Assembly: GCF_000265205.3 (NCBI RefSeq) | Contig: NC_018000.1 | Coordinates: forward strand, 1,860,001 to 1,924,000 | Source: Sinorhizobium fredii USDA 257 | GTDB taxonomy: Bacteria > Pseudomonadota > Alphaproteobacteria > Rhizobiales > Rhizobiaceae | Direction: 5' to 3' | Length of the DNA stretch: 64,000 nucleotides | Part shown: piece by piece, positions 1-9,198 of the stretch | Layout of the letters: each line of letters opens with the position of its first letter | Numbering within the stretch: the first letter of the stretch is position 1 | Made by a program: the position numbers and the translations under genes | Notes under the pieces: generated by a model | Told to the model about the DNA's origin: nothing | Seen by the model: only the letters and a program-made list of their open reading frames with translations | The model's database searches: none

Positions 1-411
1 GCGTCTTTGCACCGGATTTTGAAGGCAATTCCCATTTCAATGGCAGACTTCTTTGCTCTGCCCGTCTCCAAGCAGAACGTGTTGTTCTATGATGCGGATG
101 ACCTCGCCGTCGTGACGAGAGGCAAGGTCGACATGCGGGTCATGGGTAGTGAACGTCGCGATAAGAAACTTCAGATGTTCATCGAGCACTACTCGCCAGG
201 CACAGATACCGGCAAACCAGCTATCGCTCATGAGGGCGAAACTGCGGCGCTTATTCTAGAGGGTACAGTTGAGCTCGAAACGAGTGAGGGCGTAAGGCGA
301 ATTGAAGCCGGCGGCGGCTTTCACATCCTAGGGGCAGAGCCTTACAGATTGAAGAATGTCGGAAAAACGGTAGCGGTTGTGGCCTGCGCCGTCACACCTC
401 CAATGATCTAA
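1..411 (+). CDS. C-terminal part of a cupin-domain transcriptional regulator (5' end outside window)
   Basis: The reading frame is open to the left edge, so only the C-terminal ~136 residues are present. They form a small cupin barrel: a PAIAHEGE stretch, then a region read as ALILEGTVEL, a GGGFHI turn and a terminal hydrophobic strand. Length and layout match the sensory domain of XRE-type HTH-cupin regulators (PuuR-like), which repress amine or amino-acid catabolic genes. The HTH would lie upstream and is not visible, so a stand-alone cupin protein remains possible. It is convergent with the SDR pair to its right. Confidence 0.6.
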   Translation, partial: ASLHRILKAIPISMADFFALPVSKQNVLFYDADDLAVVTRGKVDMRVMGSERRDKKLQMFIEHYSPGTDTGKPAIAHEGETAALILEGTVELETSEGVRRIEAGGGFHILGAEPYRLKNVGKTVAVVACAVTPPMI

Positions 412-598
412 TCAGAATGTGATAATCGCCCTCTCAAGTGGTAGTTCGTTCGGTCTTCCGGTCTTCCGTCTCTTCCGGGGAGCGGCCCGGCGCCGCTCAT
501 ACGCCTCACGCCAATGCGGCACCGCCCGAAATAGCCAGCGGCTGTGTTGGCTATCCGATTGCCATGCCAGAAGTCAGTTAAGTTGAGGAGTACCAGGC

Positions 599-1381
599 TC
601 AATCCACCTTGGCGTTGAGATAACCTGCTGTCATGCCACCATCGAGCACCTGAACCGCTCCGCTTGTGAACGTTGCTTCCTGCGATGTAAGATGCGCGAT
701 CAAATTCGCAACATCCATGGCCGTCCCAGCTCTTCCAAGAGGCGTGCGCGACAGCTGAAACGTATTCTGGTGGGTGCCGTCGTGAGGATTCTCCGTCATG
801 GGATCGACGACCCCACAACTAACGATGTTGCATCTGATTCCCTGGCGGGCGTAGTCGAGCGCCATTGTCTTGATCAATCCTACCAAGCCATGCATCGCCG
901 CCGACGCAGCTGGAGAGCCCTGCAGCCCTGCTACGCTCCCCCTAGCGCTCACCGCGACAAAGGATCCCCCGCCCTGCAATAGATGCGGAATAGCATTTTT
1001 AGCAACCAAGTAAGCGCTTGTCAGATTCGCCTCAATGCAGCGCGTCCATTCACTCTCCTCAAGGCGGTGAACCTCGCCGGGTGTTCGCAGGGTGGATGAG
1101 ATAACGACCGTTGTTATCCGGCCGAACTGGGAAACGGTCTCCTTGACAGCCGTCGCGACGTCAGCCGCAATGTGGGCATGCCCCACCAGTCCTATTGCTC
1201 GCGCCCCGCGCGCTTGAAGCTGCCCGATCACGTCACTCACCGCTTGCGGATCATGATCAAAGATAGCTACGCGAGCGCCCCTTTCCGTCAAAGCCACTGC
1301 TGCATGTACACCGATCTCGGACGCGCCGCCGGCGATCAAAGCAACTTCATCAATATTGTTTACTTTTCGTAAGTTGGTCAT
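599..1381 (-). CDS. SDR-family protein with a degenerate active site
   Basis: A 260-residue protein with the length and Rossmann pattern of classical short-chain dehydrogenases/reductases. The nucleotide loop reads GGASEIG instead of TGxxxGIG, and the C-terminal LDGG motif is present. The catalytic YxxxK is missing: where relatives have YTASKH, this protein has ASAAMH, so Tyr and Lys are Ala and Met. The NNAG motif is also absent (VVISST). The start has a GAGGAAG ribosome-binding site. The next SDR (1435-2202) lies 53 bp upstream in transcription order. It may be a non-catalytic partner or a decaying paralogue. Substrate unknown. Confidence 0.75.
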   Translation of the reverse strand: MTNLRKVNNIDEVALIAGGASEIGVHAAVALTERGARVAIFDHDPQAVSDVIGQLQARGARAIGLVGHAHIAADVATAVKETVSQFGRITTVVISSTLRTPGEVHRLEESEWTRCIEANLTSAYLVAKNAIPHLLQGGGSFVAVSARGSVAGLQGSPAASAAMHGLVGLIKTMALDYARQGIRCNIVSCGVVDPMTENPHDGTHQNTFQLSRTPLGRAGTAMDVANLIAHLTSQEATFTSGAVQVLDGGMTAGYLNAKVD

Positions 1382-1434
1382 GTCTTCCTCTGTATCTTAG
1401 CGTGGTTGACGCCCTCAGTTAGGTCCCACGGCAG

Positions 1435-2202
1435 CTAGTCAGCTGAGAAAAGGCCAGCAGAGCCAGCCCCGTCTACTACGAAGACACTTCCATTCATGAA
1501 TGATGCGGCAGGCGAGCTCACGAAGTCCACTGCCCCCGCAATCTCGTCTGGATCAGCAAAACGGCCCATCGGCACGACGCTGAACCAGTATTCTGCCTCT
1601 TCAGGAGAGGCACGAAGGTATTCGTCCATCATTGGCGTGCGCACATTGCCAGGACAAACAGCGTTTGCCCTGATCCCAAGATGGCCGAAATCCAACGCGA
1701 GGCATTTCACGAGGCCGACAACCGCGTGTTTTGATGCAGTGTAGACTCCAAATCCGCTCGTGCCGAGTATTCCAGCATCTGATGAAATGACGACGAAGCT
1801 GCCTTGTTTCCTTTTGACGAAGCGGGCGTAAGCTGAGCGTGCCGACAGGTAAACGCCCTTAGCATTCACACCCATGACGAAGTCCCAATTTTCCTCAGGT
1901 TCGTCGATTACCGTTCCTAATCGCTCAACCCCAGCGCAGGCTACGACGATATCCGCGGTGAACCCCTGCGACTCAAACTTGTTGAAGGCTTGCTCCAACG
2001 AACCGCTGTCCGTGACGTCCGCTACAAGCGGGACTGCCTGACCACCCGCTTCTTCGATCAATCTTACTGTGGTCGCGATGCCCTCAGCATTACGATCAAG
2101 AACACCTACGGTGCTGGTTCTGGAAAGCCGAGTGCATATCGCTCTGCCGATTCCGGATCCACCTCCTGTCACGATGCTGCCAGTTCGAAACCCGTTGGTC
2201 AT
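1435..2202 (-). CDS. Short-chain dehydrogenase/reductase (SDR)
   Basis: A 255-residue classical SDR. The NAD(P) loop TGGGSGIG lies near residues 12-19, the catalytic Ser is in VVISSDAG, and the YTASKHAVVGL active-site helix and the PGNVRTPM segment are intact. It should oxidise or reduce a secondary alcohol or ketone; the substrate cannot be read from sequence. A GGGAGC ribosome-binding site precedes the ATG. It sits between an NCS1 permease gene upstream and a second, degenerate SDR downstream, all leftward, which suggests one transcription unit that imports and oxidises a nitrogenous compound. Confidence 0.85.
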   Translation of the reverse strand: MTNGFRTGSIVTGGGSGIGRAICTRLSRTSTVGVLDRNAEGIATTVRLIEEAGGQAVPLVADVTDSGSLEQAFNKFESQGFTADIVVACAGVERLGTVIDEPEENWDFVMGVNAKGVYLSARSAYARFVKRKQGSFVVISSDAGILGTSGFGVYTASKHAVVGLVKCLALDFGHLGIRANAVCPGNVRTPMMDEYLRASPEEAEYWFSVVPMGRFADPDEIAGAVDFVSSPAASFMNGSVFVVDGAGSAGLFSAD

Positions 2203-2345
2203 TCATAGCTCCCTGTGTCTGTCTAAGTGAAACCACCGCGCCTTGCGGAACGCTCCCGGTAGATTGGCCACGCCGCCAGATGGCAGCGCGATGGTGCCGA
2301 GCGACCGCGGCCTGCGACAGCCGATCGCCGTGAAATATGGGCGGA

Positions 2346-3815
2346 TTAGGCAATTGGCTTTGCCACCGCGTCCAAGCCCAAGTCGGCTGTTTGAATGATC
2401 GAGAACTCCCGGCTCAAATCTTGGTTTAAGCAGAACAGCCAGTAGAGCAATGCACCGACGGGGATGCCAACGAAGAATGCGACGTCAACGCCGCCAAAAT
2501 ATTCAGCGACAGGTCCTTGGTAGAACGACAGATACATGAAAGGGATCATGGCAACGAACGCAAGCGAGTATGCTGTTATTCCGCGCCAGTTCCACCTGCC
2601 GTATATTCCCACAGGATTGAAAATCTCCGCGATCGAGTATCTTCCTTTCCGGACAACGAAGTAGTCGACTAGGTTCACTGCCGTCCACGGCGCCATCAGA
2701 TAAGCCAGAACGGCGAGGATCGTGTAGAACGTGGTATTGATGAAATCGGTAGGAAGCAGGACTCCAACGATCGTTGCAGAAATGCCGATGATTGCGTTCA
2801 TTCTGATGCGGAGGCTCCGCGTCGGCGAAGTCGAAACCACACTGTCCATCGCCGTGATCAGCGTAAGTGCGCCGCCATAGACACACATGCCGTTGAAGAT
2901 CAGTAGCGCGACCCCTCCCACGAGCAGCAGGACCGCACCGAACCCCGGCACGATAAGGTCCCCCGATTGCTGAAGAGCCAATGTTAGGCTGTCCTTTGGA
3001 AATAGTGCAGCGCCCACTGCGCCGACAGCTTCCATGGAGAAAACGCCGGCGCCGGCGCCGAACGCGGTGTAGAGGATGATCGATCGGTGGCTCGTCGTTG
3101 GGGGCATGTATCTGGAGTAATCCGACACGAAGAATGCCCAGGACAGCTGATATGCCAACGAAGCGGACACAACCATCAGGAACGGCGTAAATTGGAAGGT
3201 TCCAATTATGGTGACTTGTTCGGCTGGAAAGCCCACACCAAAGACAATCCCGAACGTAAAGATCGCAAGAACGACCAGAAGTACAATTGTTGTATAGCGT
3301 TGACCAACGTGGAGCCAATGGTATCCGAAAATCGCGAAGATGATAGATGCGAAGCCCAGGACGACTCCTGACGAAGGAGCAGATCCTAATCCCAGTTGCT
3401 CGGCCGTAGCGCCCATAAGGTTGACGTTGAGAACGACGTAGCCCCAATATACGAGAACGGCGACAAGCCAAATGAAGATCGCGCCGTAGCGGCCGAATTG
3501 GGGCCGCGTCTGGACCATCTGCGGCAGTCCGAGGTGCGGACCTTGGCTTGCATGGGCGGCGACCGGAAGTGTCCCGAGCACGGTCCCCAGAAGGAGGCCG
3601 ATCAATGTCCATGTGAGATTGAGCCCCAGCGAAATTCCGATTGCTCCTGTCGCGAGGCTGAGGAGCTGTGCGCTCCCAGCGAACCATATCGTAGCTTGAT
3701 CAGACAAACGCCCATGTCTCTCTGAAATCGGGACAAAGTCGATCGACCTTGTTTCGATCGCCAGGGCGCTTCTCTCGGAGCTCGATTGTATGTTCATTTT
3801 TGGCTGTGCATTCAT
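2346..3815 (-). CDS. NCS1-family permease (purine/cytosine/hydantoin/allantoin type)
   Basis: A 489-residue integral membrane protein with about 12 hydrophobic segments. The N-terminal motif (VPISERHGRLSDQATIWF) is typical of nucleobase:cation symporter-1 proteins such as CodB, Mhp1 and PuuP. It should import a nucleobase, hydantoin, allantoin or related compound across the inner membrane with a cation. The ATG has a strong GGAGG ribosome-binding site. It is the first gene of a leftward unit followed by two SDRs. The exact substrate cannot be assigned without a phylogeny. Confidence 0.85.
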   Translation of the reverse strand: MNAQPKMNIQSSSERSALAIETRSIDFVPISERHGRLSDQATIWFAGSAQLLSLATGAIGISLGLNLTWTLIGLLLGTVLGTLPVAAHASQGPHLGLPQMVQTRPQFGRYGAIFIWLVAVLVYWGYVVLNVNLMGATAEQLGLGSAPSSGVVLGFASIIFAIFGYHWLHVGQRYTTIVLLVVLAIFTFGIVFGVGFPAEQVTIIGTFQFTPFLMVVSASLAYQLSWAFFVSDYSRYMPPTTSHRSIILYTAFGAGAGVFSMEAVGAVGAALFPKDSLTLALQQSGDLIVPGFGAVLLLVGGVALLIFNGMCVYGGALTLITAMDSVVSTSPTRSLRIRMNAIIGISATIVGVLLPTDFINTTFYTILAVLAYLMAPWTAVNLVDYFVVRKGRYSIAEIFNPVGIYGRWNWRGITAYSLAFVAMIPFMYLSFYQGPVAEYFGGVDVAFFVGIPVGALLYWLFCLNQDLSREFSIIQTADLGLDAVAKPIA

Positions 3816-4124
3816 GTGGTGCCTCCCTCATCGCACGGCACGCGCTCATCCGAGGTCGGAAGATCAAATCTTCCACCGGCTACTCGTATCGGATCTGCGC
3901 TGTCTGTCTGCCCTGCTTTCCCCTCTGACGTTGCAGGACAGCAGTATGCTACGTTTGTTTTTTCACACAGGCAATATGATTTTTCGCACACTCAACGACG
4001 ATGAGAATCTGCGCTTCAGAAGGTATGTAGAACACCGCTCTCCCCTCGCCCTACCACCTTATGCACCTTGAACGGACGCCTGCTTCCAAGGGCATCACAG
4101 TGGTAGTTCTGCATAGCCTCTCCC
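3816..4124. other. Intergenic region upstream of the NCS1 permease gene
   Basis: About 300 bp with no supported gene. It must hold the promoter of the leftward permease operon. Short frames on both strands show no recognisable domain. Confidence 0.4.
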
Positions 4125-4336
4125 ATGGTAAGCGAATGCTCGTTCGCTGGTAGCTCTCTATTCAAGGCCATGGATGCACTCGGAATTGAAAAGAAACTGA
4201 TCCCGATGCGCGGCGGCACCGATGGCGCGGTCTTTCGACCAGAGGAATATCGGTACCGAACTTCTTCACCGGCGCTTACGACTTCCATTCGCGCAACGAG
4301 TTTCTACCGATACCATGCATGAGCGGCTTGATCTCT
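4125..4336 (+). pseudogene. Remnant of a peptidase T (PepT, M20 family) gene, C-terminal region
   Basis: Translation gives LFKAMDALGIEKKLIPM followed by RGGTDGA. In the next frame it gives RGISVPNFFTGAYDFHSRNE and then FLPIPCM. These are the conserved metal-site and substrate-binding blocks near the C terminus of tripeptidase T. The two blocks lie in different frames, the N-terminal two thirds of the gene are absent, and no intact frame covers the segment. It is a decayed fragment. Confidence 0.65.
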
Positions 4337-4432
4337 TTATTCGACTGTACGCGGCGGTCGCTGAAGAGCTCGGGTTCCCCAATTCCATGGAAAAAGCGCG
4401 AGCTGTCATGTCTCTGATGGATTGCGCCGCGA

Positions 4433-4603
4433 GTGACCAACCGGGAGCTCGCCAGCCGTGTCGGTCTGTCGCCAAGCGCCTGCCCATCGTGGCCATCGAT
4501 CTCGATCGCATCACGCACAATGTCCAAGCATACTTCATGGTTTGCATGGACAACATCCGGCCCGAGAAGGGTCCGCAAGAGCTAACCTTCCTCCCAAAAG
4601 CCA
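4433..4603 (+). pseudogene. Remnant of an Lrp/AsnC-type regulator gene
   Basis: One frame reads VTNRELASRVGLSPSAC, the helix-turn-helix signature of Lrp/AsnC proteins. About 10 bp later a different frame reads AIDLDRITHNVQAYFMV and then DNIRPEKGPQELTF, which matches the start of the Lrp ligand-binding (RAM) domain. The segments are frameshifted, the DNA between them is too short for the usual linker, and the C terminus is lost. It lies directly after the pepT fragment, so 4.1-4.6 kb is a small graveyard of amino-acid-metabolism genes. Confidence 0.55.
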
Positions 4604-4847
4604 GCCTCCAGTACCACAACGCTCCAACAACTGACGGCTGTGTACCGCGGTTCTCGCCGACATCGCCCGACGGCAAGACGGAAAGGATGCCGTGTTTGCG
4701 CCATGATCGCCCTGCATCGTCCATCCCGCCCGCTCGGGTGACCAGAATGCCAAGCTCGCCGCCGCACCTTGGACCGCTAAGTGATAAGAGTCGTGCATGG
4801 TACCTGGTCGAACTCTTCGTGCCAGATCCTTACAGCTGGAGCCCCTT

Positions 4848-5852
4848 ATGACCGCAGCCGCGCCGACGAACGTCTGCATTATCATTGCGGCAAAGAATGC
4901 CTCCGGGACGATCACGAGAGCGATCTCCTCTGCCCTCGCTGAGCCCGAAGCATCAGAAGTGGTCGTCGTTGATGACGGTTCGACGGATGGTACCGCGGCG
5001 GTTGCAAGTGCTGCCGATGATGGGACCGGGCGGCTGAATGTCGTCCGCTTCGACGCGAATCGCGGGCCGTCTGCAGCTCGCAACCATGCAATTTCGATTT
5101 CGCAGTCCCCCCTTCTCGCGGTGCTAGACGCGGACGATTTCTTTTTTCCCGGCCGACTGACGCAACTGCTTTCTGTGGACGGTTGGGACTTGATCGCTGA
5201 CAACATCGCCTTCATCGATGCTGCGCAAGCGGCGAGCGCGAGTGCTAAAGTTGGGCAGTTCGCGCCCAGTCCGCGCCTCATTGATCTTGTCGGATTCCTG
5301 GAAGGAAATATCTCGCGGCGCGGCGCCCGCCGTGGTGAAATCGGCTTCTTGAAACCGATTATGCGACGCGCTTTCCTCGAAGAACACGGGCTTCGTTACG
5401 ATGAAACATTGCGCCTCGGCGAAGACTACAACCTCTATGCACGGGCGCTCGCAAGGGGCGCACGCTACAAGATCATCAAAAGCTGCGGCTACGCCGCCGT
5501 CGTGCGCGGCAACTCCCTCAGCGGCAGCCATCGCACGATCGACTTGAAGCGTCTGTATGAGGCCGATCGGGCAATGCTTGCTGAGGCCTGGTTAGGCAGC
5601 GAGGCCGAGGCTGCGTTGCGCCGGCACGCACGCCATGTCCGGGACCGCTACGAATTGCGGCATTTTCTCGACCTTAAAGAACGAGAAGGTTTCACGAGCG
5701 CCATCGGCTATGCGTTGAAGCATCCCGACGCCCTACCGGCGATCGTCGGCGGCATCGTCGCAGACAAAGCGGAGCGCTATCGGCGGCCACGATCGCCGGC
5801 GCCGGTTGCCCTCGGCGGCACTGGAGAGATCCGCTACCTGCTTCAAGATTAG
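4848..5852 (+). CDS. Glycosyltransferase family 2 (ExoU-like)
   Basis: A 334-residue GT-A fold transferase. The N terminus has the family-2 pattern (CIIIAAKNASGTI, VVVDDGSTDGT near residue 45, ANRGPSAARN) and the metal-binding LDADDFF near residue 90. It resembles rhizobial exopolysaccharide glucosyltransferases such as ExoU, although no other exo genes are in view. I chose the ATG at 4848 because a GGAG box lies just upstream and homology begins there; an in-frame GTG-type start farther upstream is possible. No signal peptide or membrane segment is seen, so it is probably cytoplasmic or peripheral. It is convergent with lipA. Confidence 0.8.
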   Translation: MTAAAPTNVCIIIAAKNASGTITRAISSALAEPEASEVVVVDDGSTDGTAAVASAADDGTGRLNVVRFDANRGPSAARNHAISISQSPLLAVLDADDFFFPGRLTQLLSVDGWDLIADNIAFIDAAQAASASAKVGQFAPSPRLIDLVGFLEGNISRRGARRGEIGFLKPIMRRAFLEEHGLRYDETLRLGEDYNLYARALARGARYKIIKSCGYAAVVRGNSLSGSHRTIDLKRLYEADRAMLAEAWLGSEAEAALRRHARHVRDRYELRHFLDLKEREGFTSAIGYALKHPDALPAIVGGIVADKAERYRRPRSPAPVALGGTGEIRYLLQD

Positions 5853-5915
5853 GTACAAGCGTCTCAAGTCTCGTGCAGACGATGACCCAGTGGGATCCAT
5901 CAGCCGGGACGACAA

Positions 5916-6881
5916 CTATCCAGCCGCCAATTTCTTCTCGCGCGCCGCCCTGAGCCTCGCAAAGTCGTCGCCAGCATGGTGCGACGAGCGGGTGAGCGGA
6001 CTCGAGGCGACCATCAGGAAGCCCTTGGTGTAGGCGACCGTTTCGTAGGACTTGAACTCCTCGGGGGTCACGAATTTCTCGACCTTGTGGTGCTTGCGGG
6101 TCGGCTGCAGGTATTGGCCGATCGTCAGGAAGTCGACGTCGGCGGTGCGCAGGTCGTCCATCAGTTGCAGCACCTCGTTCCGCTCCTCGCCGAGGCCGAC
6201 CATGATGCCGGACTTGGTGAACATCGACGGGTCGAGTTCCTTGACGCGCTGCAGGAGCCGGATCGAATGGAAATAGCGCGCGCCCGGGCGCACGGTCAGA
6301 TAGTTGGACGGCACGGTTTCGAGATTGTGGTTGAAGACGTCGGGCTTGGCGGCAACGACCCGCTCGAGCGCGCCGGGCTTGCGCAGGAAGTCGGGCGTCA
6401 GGATCTCGATGGTCGTCGCGGGAGACGCCTCGCGGATCGCGAAGATCACCTTCTCGAAATGTTCGGCGCCGCCATCCTCGAGGTCGTCGCGGTCGACCGA
6501 GGTGATGACGACGTGGCTCAAGCCCATCTGCTTGACGGCGTTGGCGACATTGGCGGGCTCTTCGGGATCGAGCGCGTTAGGCTTGCCGGTGGCGACGTTG
6601 CAGAAGGCACAGGCGCGCGTGCAGATCTCGCCCATGATCATGAAGGTGGCGTGCTTCTTGTCCCAGCATTCACCGATATTCGGGCAGCCGGCCTCCTCGC
6701 AGACGGTGACGAGGTTGTTGCCCTTCACGATCGAACGGGTCTCCATGTAACCCTTCGAGGTCGGCGCCTTCACGCGGATCCAGTCCGGCTTGCGCAAGAC
6801 TTCCGTGTCCGGCCTGTGCGCCTTTTCCGGGTGGCGAACGCGCTGAGCCCGGTCCGAGACCGCGTCGAAAACCGTTACCAT
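5916..6881 (-). CDS. lipA: Lipoyl synthase LipA
   Basis: Radical SAM enzyme that inserts two sulfurs into octanoyl groups on lipoyl-domain proteins. It has 321 residues, the usual length. The auxiliary [4Fe-4S] cysteines lie in [12 protein letters not shown] and the radical-SAM cysteines in [23 protein letters not shown] and the C-terminal [12 protein letters not shown] are all conserved. The ATG at 6881 is chosen over one 57 bp upstream because it has an AAGGAAGG box and matches family N termini. It stands alone, away from pyruvate-dehydrogenase genes, so it may be an additional copy. Lipoylated E2 proteins are encoded at 34.3-55.9 kb. Confidence 0.95.
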   Translation of the reverse strand: MVTVFDAVSDRAQRVRHPEKAHRPDTEVLRKPDWIRVKAPTSKGYMETRSIVKGNNLVTVCEEAGCPNIGECWDKKHATFMIMGEICTRACAFCNVATGKPNALDPEEPANVANAVKQMGLSHVVITSVDRDDLEDGGAEHFEKVIFAIREASPATTIEILTPDFLRKPGALERVVAAKPDVFNHNLETVPSNYLTVRPGARYFHSIRLLQRVKELDPSMFTKSGIMVGLGEERNEVLQLMDDLRTADVDFLTIGQYLQPTRKHHKVEKFVTPEEFKSYETVAYTKGFLMVASSPLTRSSHHAGDDFARLRAAREKKLAAG

Positions 6882-7009
6882 CTGCCTTCCTTCATTGCAT
6901 CGAGCAAGCGGCCGAGAGCCCCGACACTTTAACGACACGAGGCCCCTCCTACTTGCCCCCTACCGAACAACTCTGGCTGCCTTCTTAAGGCGACACGATG
7001 GCGTGCGAG

Positions 7010-7975
7010 CTAAAAATCCACCTCGATCGCGGTTCCTCTAGAGACTGCGTGCGCGACAGCGGCCGAAGCCACCGCGAGATCCTGGAGGGCAACTCCCGTG
7101 CCATCGAACATTGTGATCTCTTCCGGCGACGAACGACCCTTGTGGCGACCTGTGATGACCGCACCAATCTCGACAATGTCGTCCTTGCTGATCAGCCCCT
7201 TTTCAATCGCGTGCTGGCATTCACCGATCGTGACGGCCTGAGCGACTTCATCGGTGAACACCGTTGCTGCAGCGATAAGTTCGGCATCCATCTCCTGTTT
7301 GCCCTTTGTGTCCGTCCCCATACAGGCGAGATGTGTACCGGGGCGAACCTGAGAGGCCTTGAGGATCGGGGCAAACGACGAGGTAATCGAAATGATGACG
7401 TCCGCTTCATCACCCAGACGGTCGAGATCGACAGTCTCGAAAGGAAGCTCCAGTTCCCTGGCGACTCCTTCGAGACGGCTCAGCATCTCGGGGTGCAGAT
7501 TCCACGCGAGGACTTTCTCAAAAGGCCTCTGCTCCACCGCAGCGCGCAACTGGTACGTCGATTGATGCCCTGCGCCGATCATGCCAAGCACCTTGGCGTT
7601 CTTACGGGCAAGATACTTGATCGAGACAGCCGAGGCTGCCGCCGTCCGAAGCGCAGTGACCAGATTGCCGCCAACCACCGCACGGCACCTGCCGGTATCA
7701 GCGTCAAACAGGAAGACGGTCGATTGGTGGTTCGCCAGCCCATTTTGAACATTGTTCGGCCAGAAACCACCGGATTTAAGACCAAGAGCCAGACTGTCGC
7801 GGTCGAACCCCGATTTGAAACCATAGAGCGCGTCCGCATGGCCGATTGCCTCGCGAATGACAGGGAAGTTGTAGGCTGACCTTTTGGCCATGGAGGCGAA
7901 GACCCCTTCGACCGCCACAAGGCAATCAGCGGGGGTAATCAGTCCGGCGATCTGATTTTCCGGTACGATAATCAT
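7010..7975 (-). CDS. bhcD: Iminosuccinate reductase BhcD
   Basis: A 321-residue ornithine-cyclodeaminase/mu-crystallin-family protein with the NAD loop GMIGAGHQSTYQL near residue 130. In this context it matches BhcD of the beta-hydroxyaspartate cycle, which reduces iminosuccinate to L-aspartate and so regenerates the amino donor. It is the last gene of a leftward bhcABCD operon, 44 bp after bhcC. The ATG at 7975 has a CGGAAG box 5 bp upstream and is preferred over an ATG 30 bp farther out. The family alone would allow ornithine cyclodeaminase or alanine dehydrogenase; the operon decides the call. Confidence 0.9.
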   Translation of the reverse strand: MIIVPENQIAGLITPADCLVAVEGVFASMAKRSAYNFPVIREAIGHADALYGFKSGFDRDSLALGLKSGGFWPNNVQNGLANHQSTVFLFDADTGRCRAVVGGNLVTALRTAAASAVSIKYLARKNAKVLGMIGAGHQSTYQLRAAVEQRPFEKVLAWNLHPEMLSRLEGVARELELPFETVDLDRLGDEADVIISITSSFAPILKASQVRPGTHLACMGTDTKGKQEMDAELIAAATVFTDEVAQAVTIGECQHAIEKGLISKDDIVEIGAVITGRHKGRSSPEEITMFDGTGVALQDLAVASAAVAHAVSRGTAIEVDF

Positions 7976-8019
7976 GTAACTTCCGATTGCTGCAAAGTGG
8001 GGCAATACCCCTTTGATGG

Positions 8020-9183
8020 TCAGTAGGCCTTACCGCGCGCCGAGACCGGCCACAGCGTTTCAACCCGGCCGTTGCGCACGCCGACATACCAATCGTGAAC
8101 ATTGCAGGTCGGGTCGCAGTGGCCAGGAACCAAACGGAGCTTTTCATTGATCTTGAGCACACCGTTCGGATCCTCGATGACGCCATGCTCATCCGAGCAT
8201 TTCACGTATTTGACGTCAGTGCGGCCATAGACGAACGGGAGTCCGGAATCGACCGACTGCGCCTTCAATCCGGCGTCGCAAATCGCCTTGTCCGACTTCG
8301 CATGGCTCATCACGCTGGTGAGAATGAACAGGGCGTTTTCCCATTCGCCTTGATCGATCCGGTTGCCACCCTCATCGCGGATGCGGCCATAATCAGCATC
8401 CATGAACGCGTAGCTGCCGCACTGCAGTTCGTTGTACACGCCGGAATTGCTCTCGAAATAATAGCTTCCGGTGCCGCCTCCGCTTACCAGTTCGGGCTCA
8501 AGGCCCTCAGCCTTCAAGGCCGCGACCGCATCCTTCACCTGGGCAATCGCGACGTCGAGCTTGGCTCTGCGGTCTTCGTAGTTGTCGATGTGCTGCATGG
8601 CGCCTTGATAGGCCTGAATGCCAGTGAACTTGAGACCCGGAGCGCCGTCGATGGCTTTGGCAAGCGCCACAACCGCGGCGGTGGTGGTCACGCCGCACCG
8701 GCCAGCACCGCAATCGATCTCGACAAAGCACTCGAGCGTTGTCCCGTGCTTCTGTGCCGCTGCCGACAGTTCTGCGACATTGGCCAGATCGTCGACGCAA
8801 ACGATAATGCGTGCATCCTGCTTGGCGAGGCGGGCCAGACGATCGATCTTCAGCGGATCGCGGACTTGGTTCGACACCAGCACATCCTTGATTCCGCCGC
8901 GCACGAACACCTCTGCCTCCGACACCTTCTGGCAGCACACACCAATCGCGCCACCGAGTTCCTGCTGGAGACGCAGAACATCGACCGACTTGTGCATCTT
9001 GCCGTGTGCCCTGTGGCGCATTTTGTGCGCCTTGGCATAGTCACCCATCTTGCGGATGTTGCGTTCGAGGGCATCGAGATCGAGGATCAGGCACGGCGTC
9101 TGGATTTCATCGACGCTCATTCCGGGAAGAGCCGGTACATCGTAGCCGACTTCCATGCCTGCGAACTTCGCTTCCATGTTCAT
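8020..9183 (-). CDS. bhcC: Beta-hydroxyaspartate aldolase BhcC
   Basis: A 387-residue PLP protein of the D-threonine-aldolase/DSD1 class. The alanine-racemase-like N-terminal barrel carries the PLP lysine motif RAHGKMHKS near residue 60. A C-terminal GHCDPT motif supplies metal ligands. In the cycle it condenses glyoxylate and glycine to (2R,3S)-beta-hydroxyaspartate. It lies between bhcB and bhcD with short spacers (15 and 44 bp). The full set bhcA-B-C-D plus an IclR gene makes this assignment much stronger than the family alone, which also includes D-threonine aldolases and D-hydroxyaspartate dehydratases. Confidence 0.92.
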   Translation of the reverse strand: MNMEAKFAGMEVGYDVPALPGMSVDEIQTPCLILDLDALERNIRKMGDYAKAHKMRHRAHGKMHKSVDVLRLQQELGGAIGVCCQKVSEAEVFVRGGIKDVLVSNQVRDPLKIDRLARLAKQDARIIVCVDDLANVAELSAAAQKHGTTLECFVEIDCGAGRCGVTTTAAVVALAKAIDGAPGLKFTGIQAYQGAMQHIDNYEDRRAKLDVAIAQVKDAVAALKAEGLEPELVSGGGTGSYYFESNSGVYNELQCGSYAFMDADYGRIRDEGGNRIDQGEWENALFILTSVMSHAKSDKAICDAGLKAQSVDSGLPFVYGRTDVKYVKCSDEHGVIEDPNGVLKINEKLRLVPGHCDPTCNVHDWYVGVRNGRVETLWPVSARGKAY

Positions 9184-9198
9184 CTCTCTTTCTCTCCC

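Noticed and set aside
5976..6932. Long + strand open frame (318 codons) opposite lipA
   Set aside because: Composition is dominated by Arg, Asp, Val, Leu and Gly as in mirror frames, and lipA on the other strand is certain.
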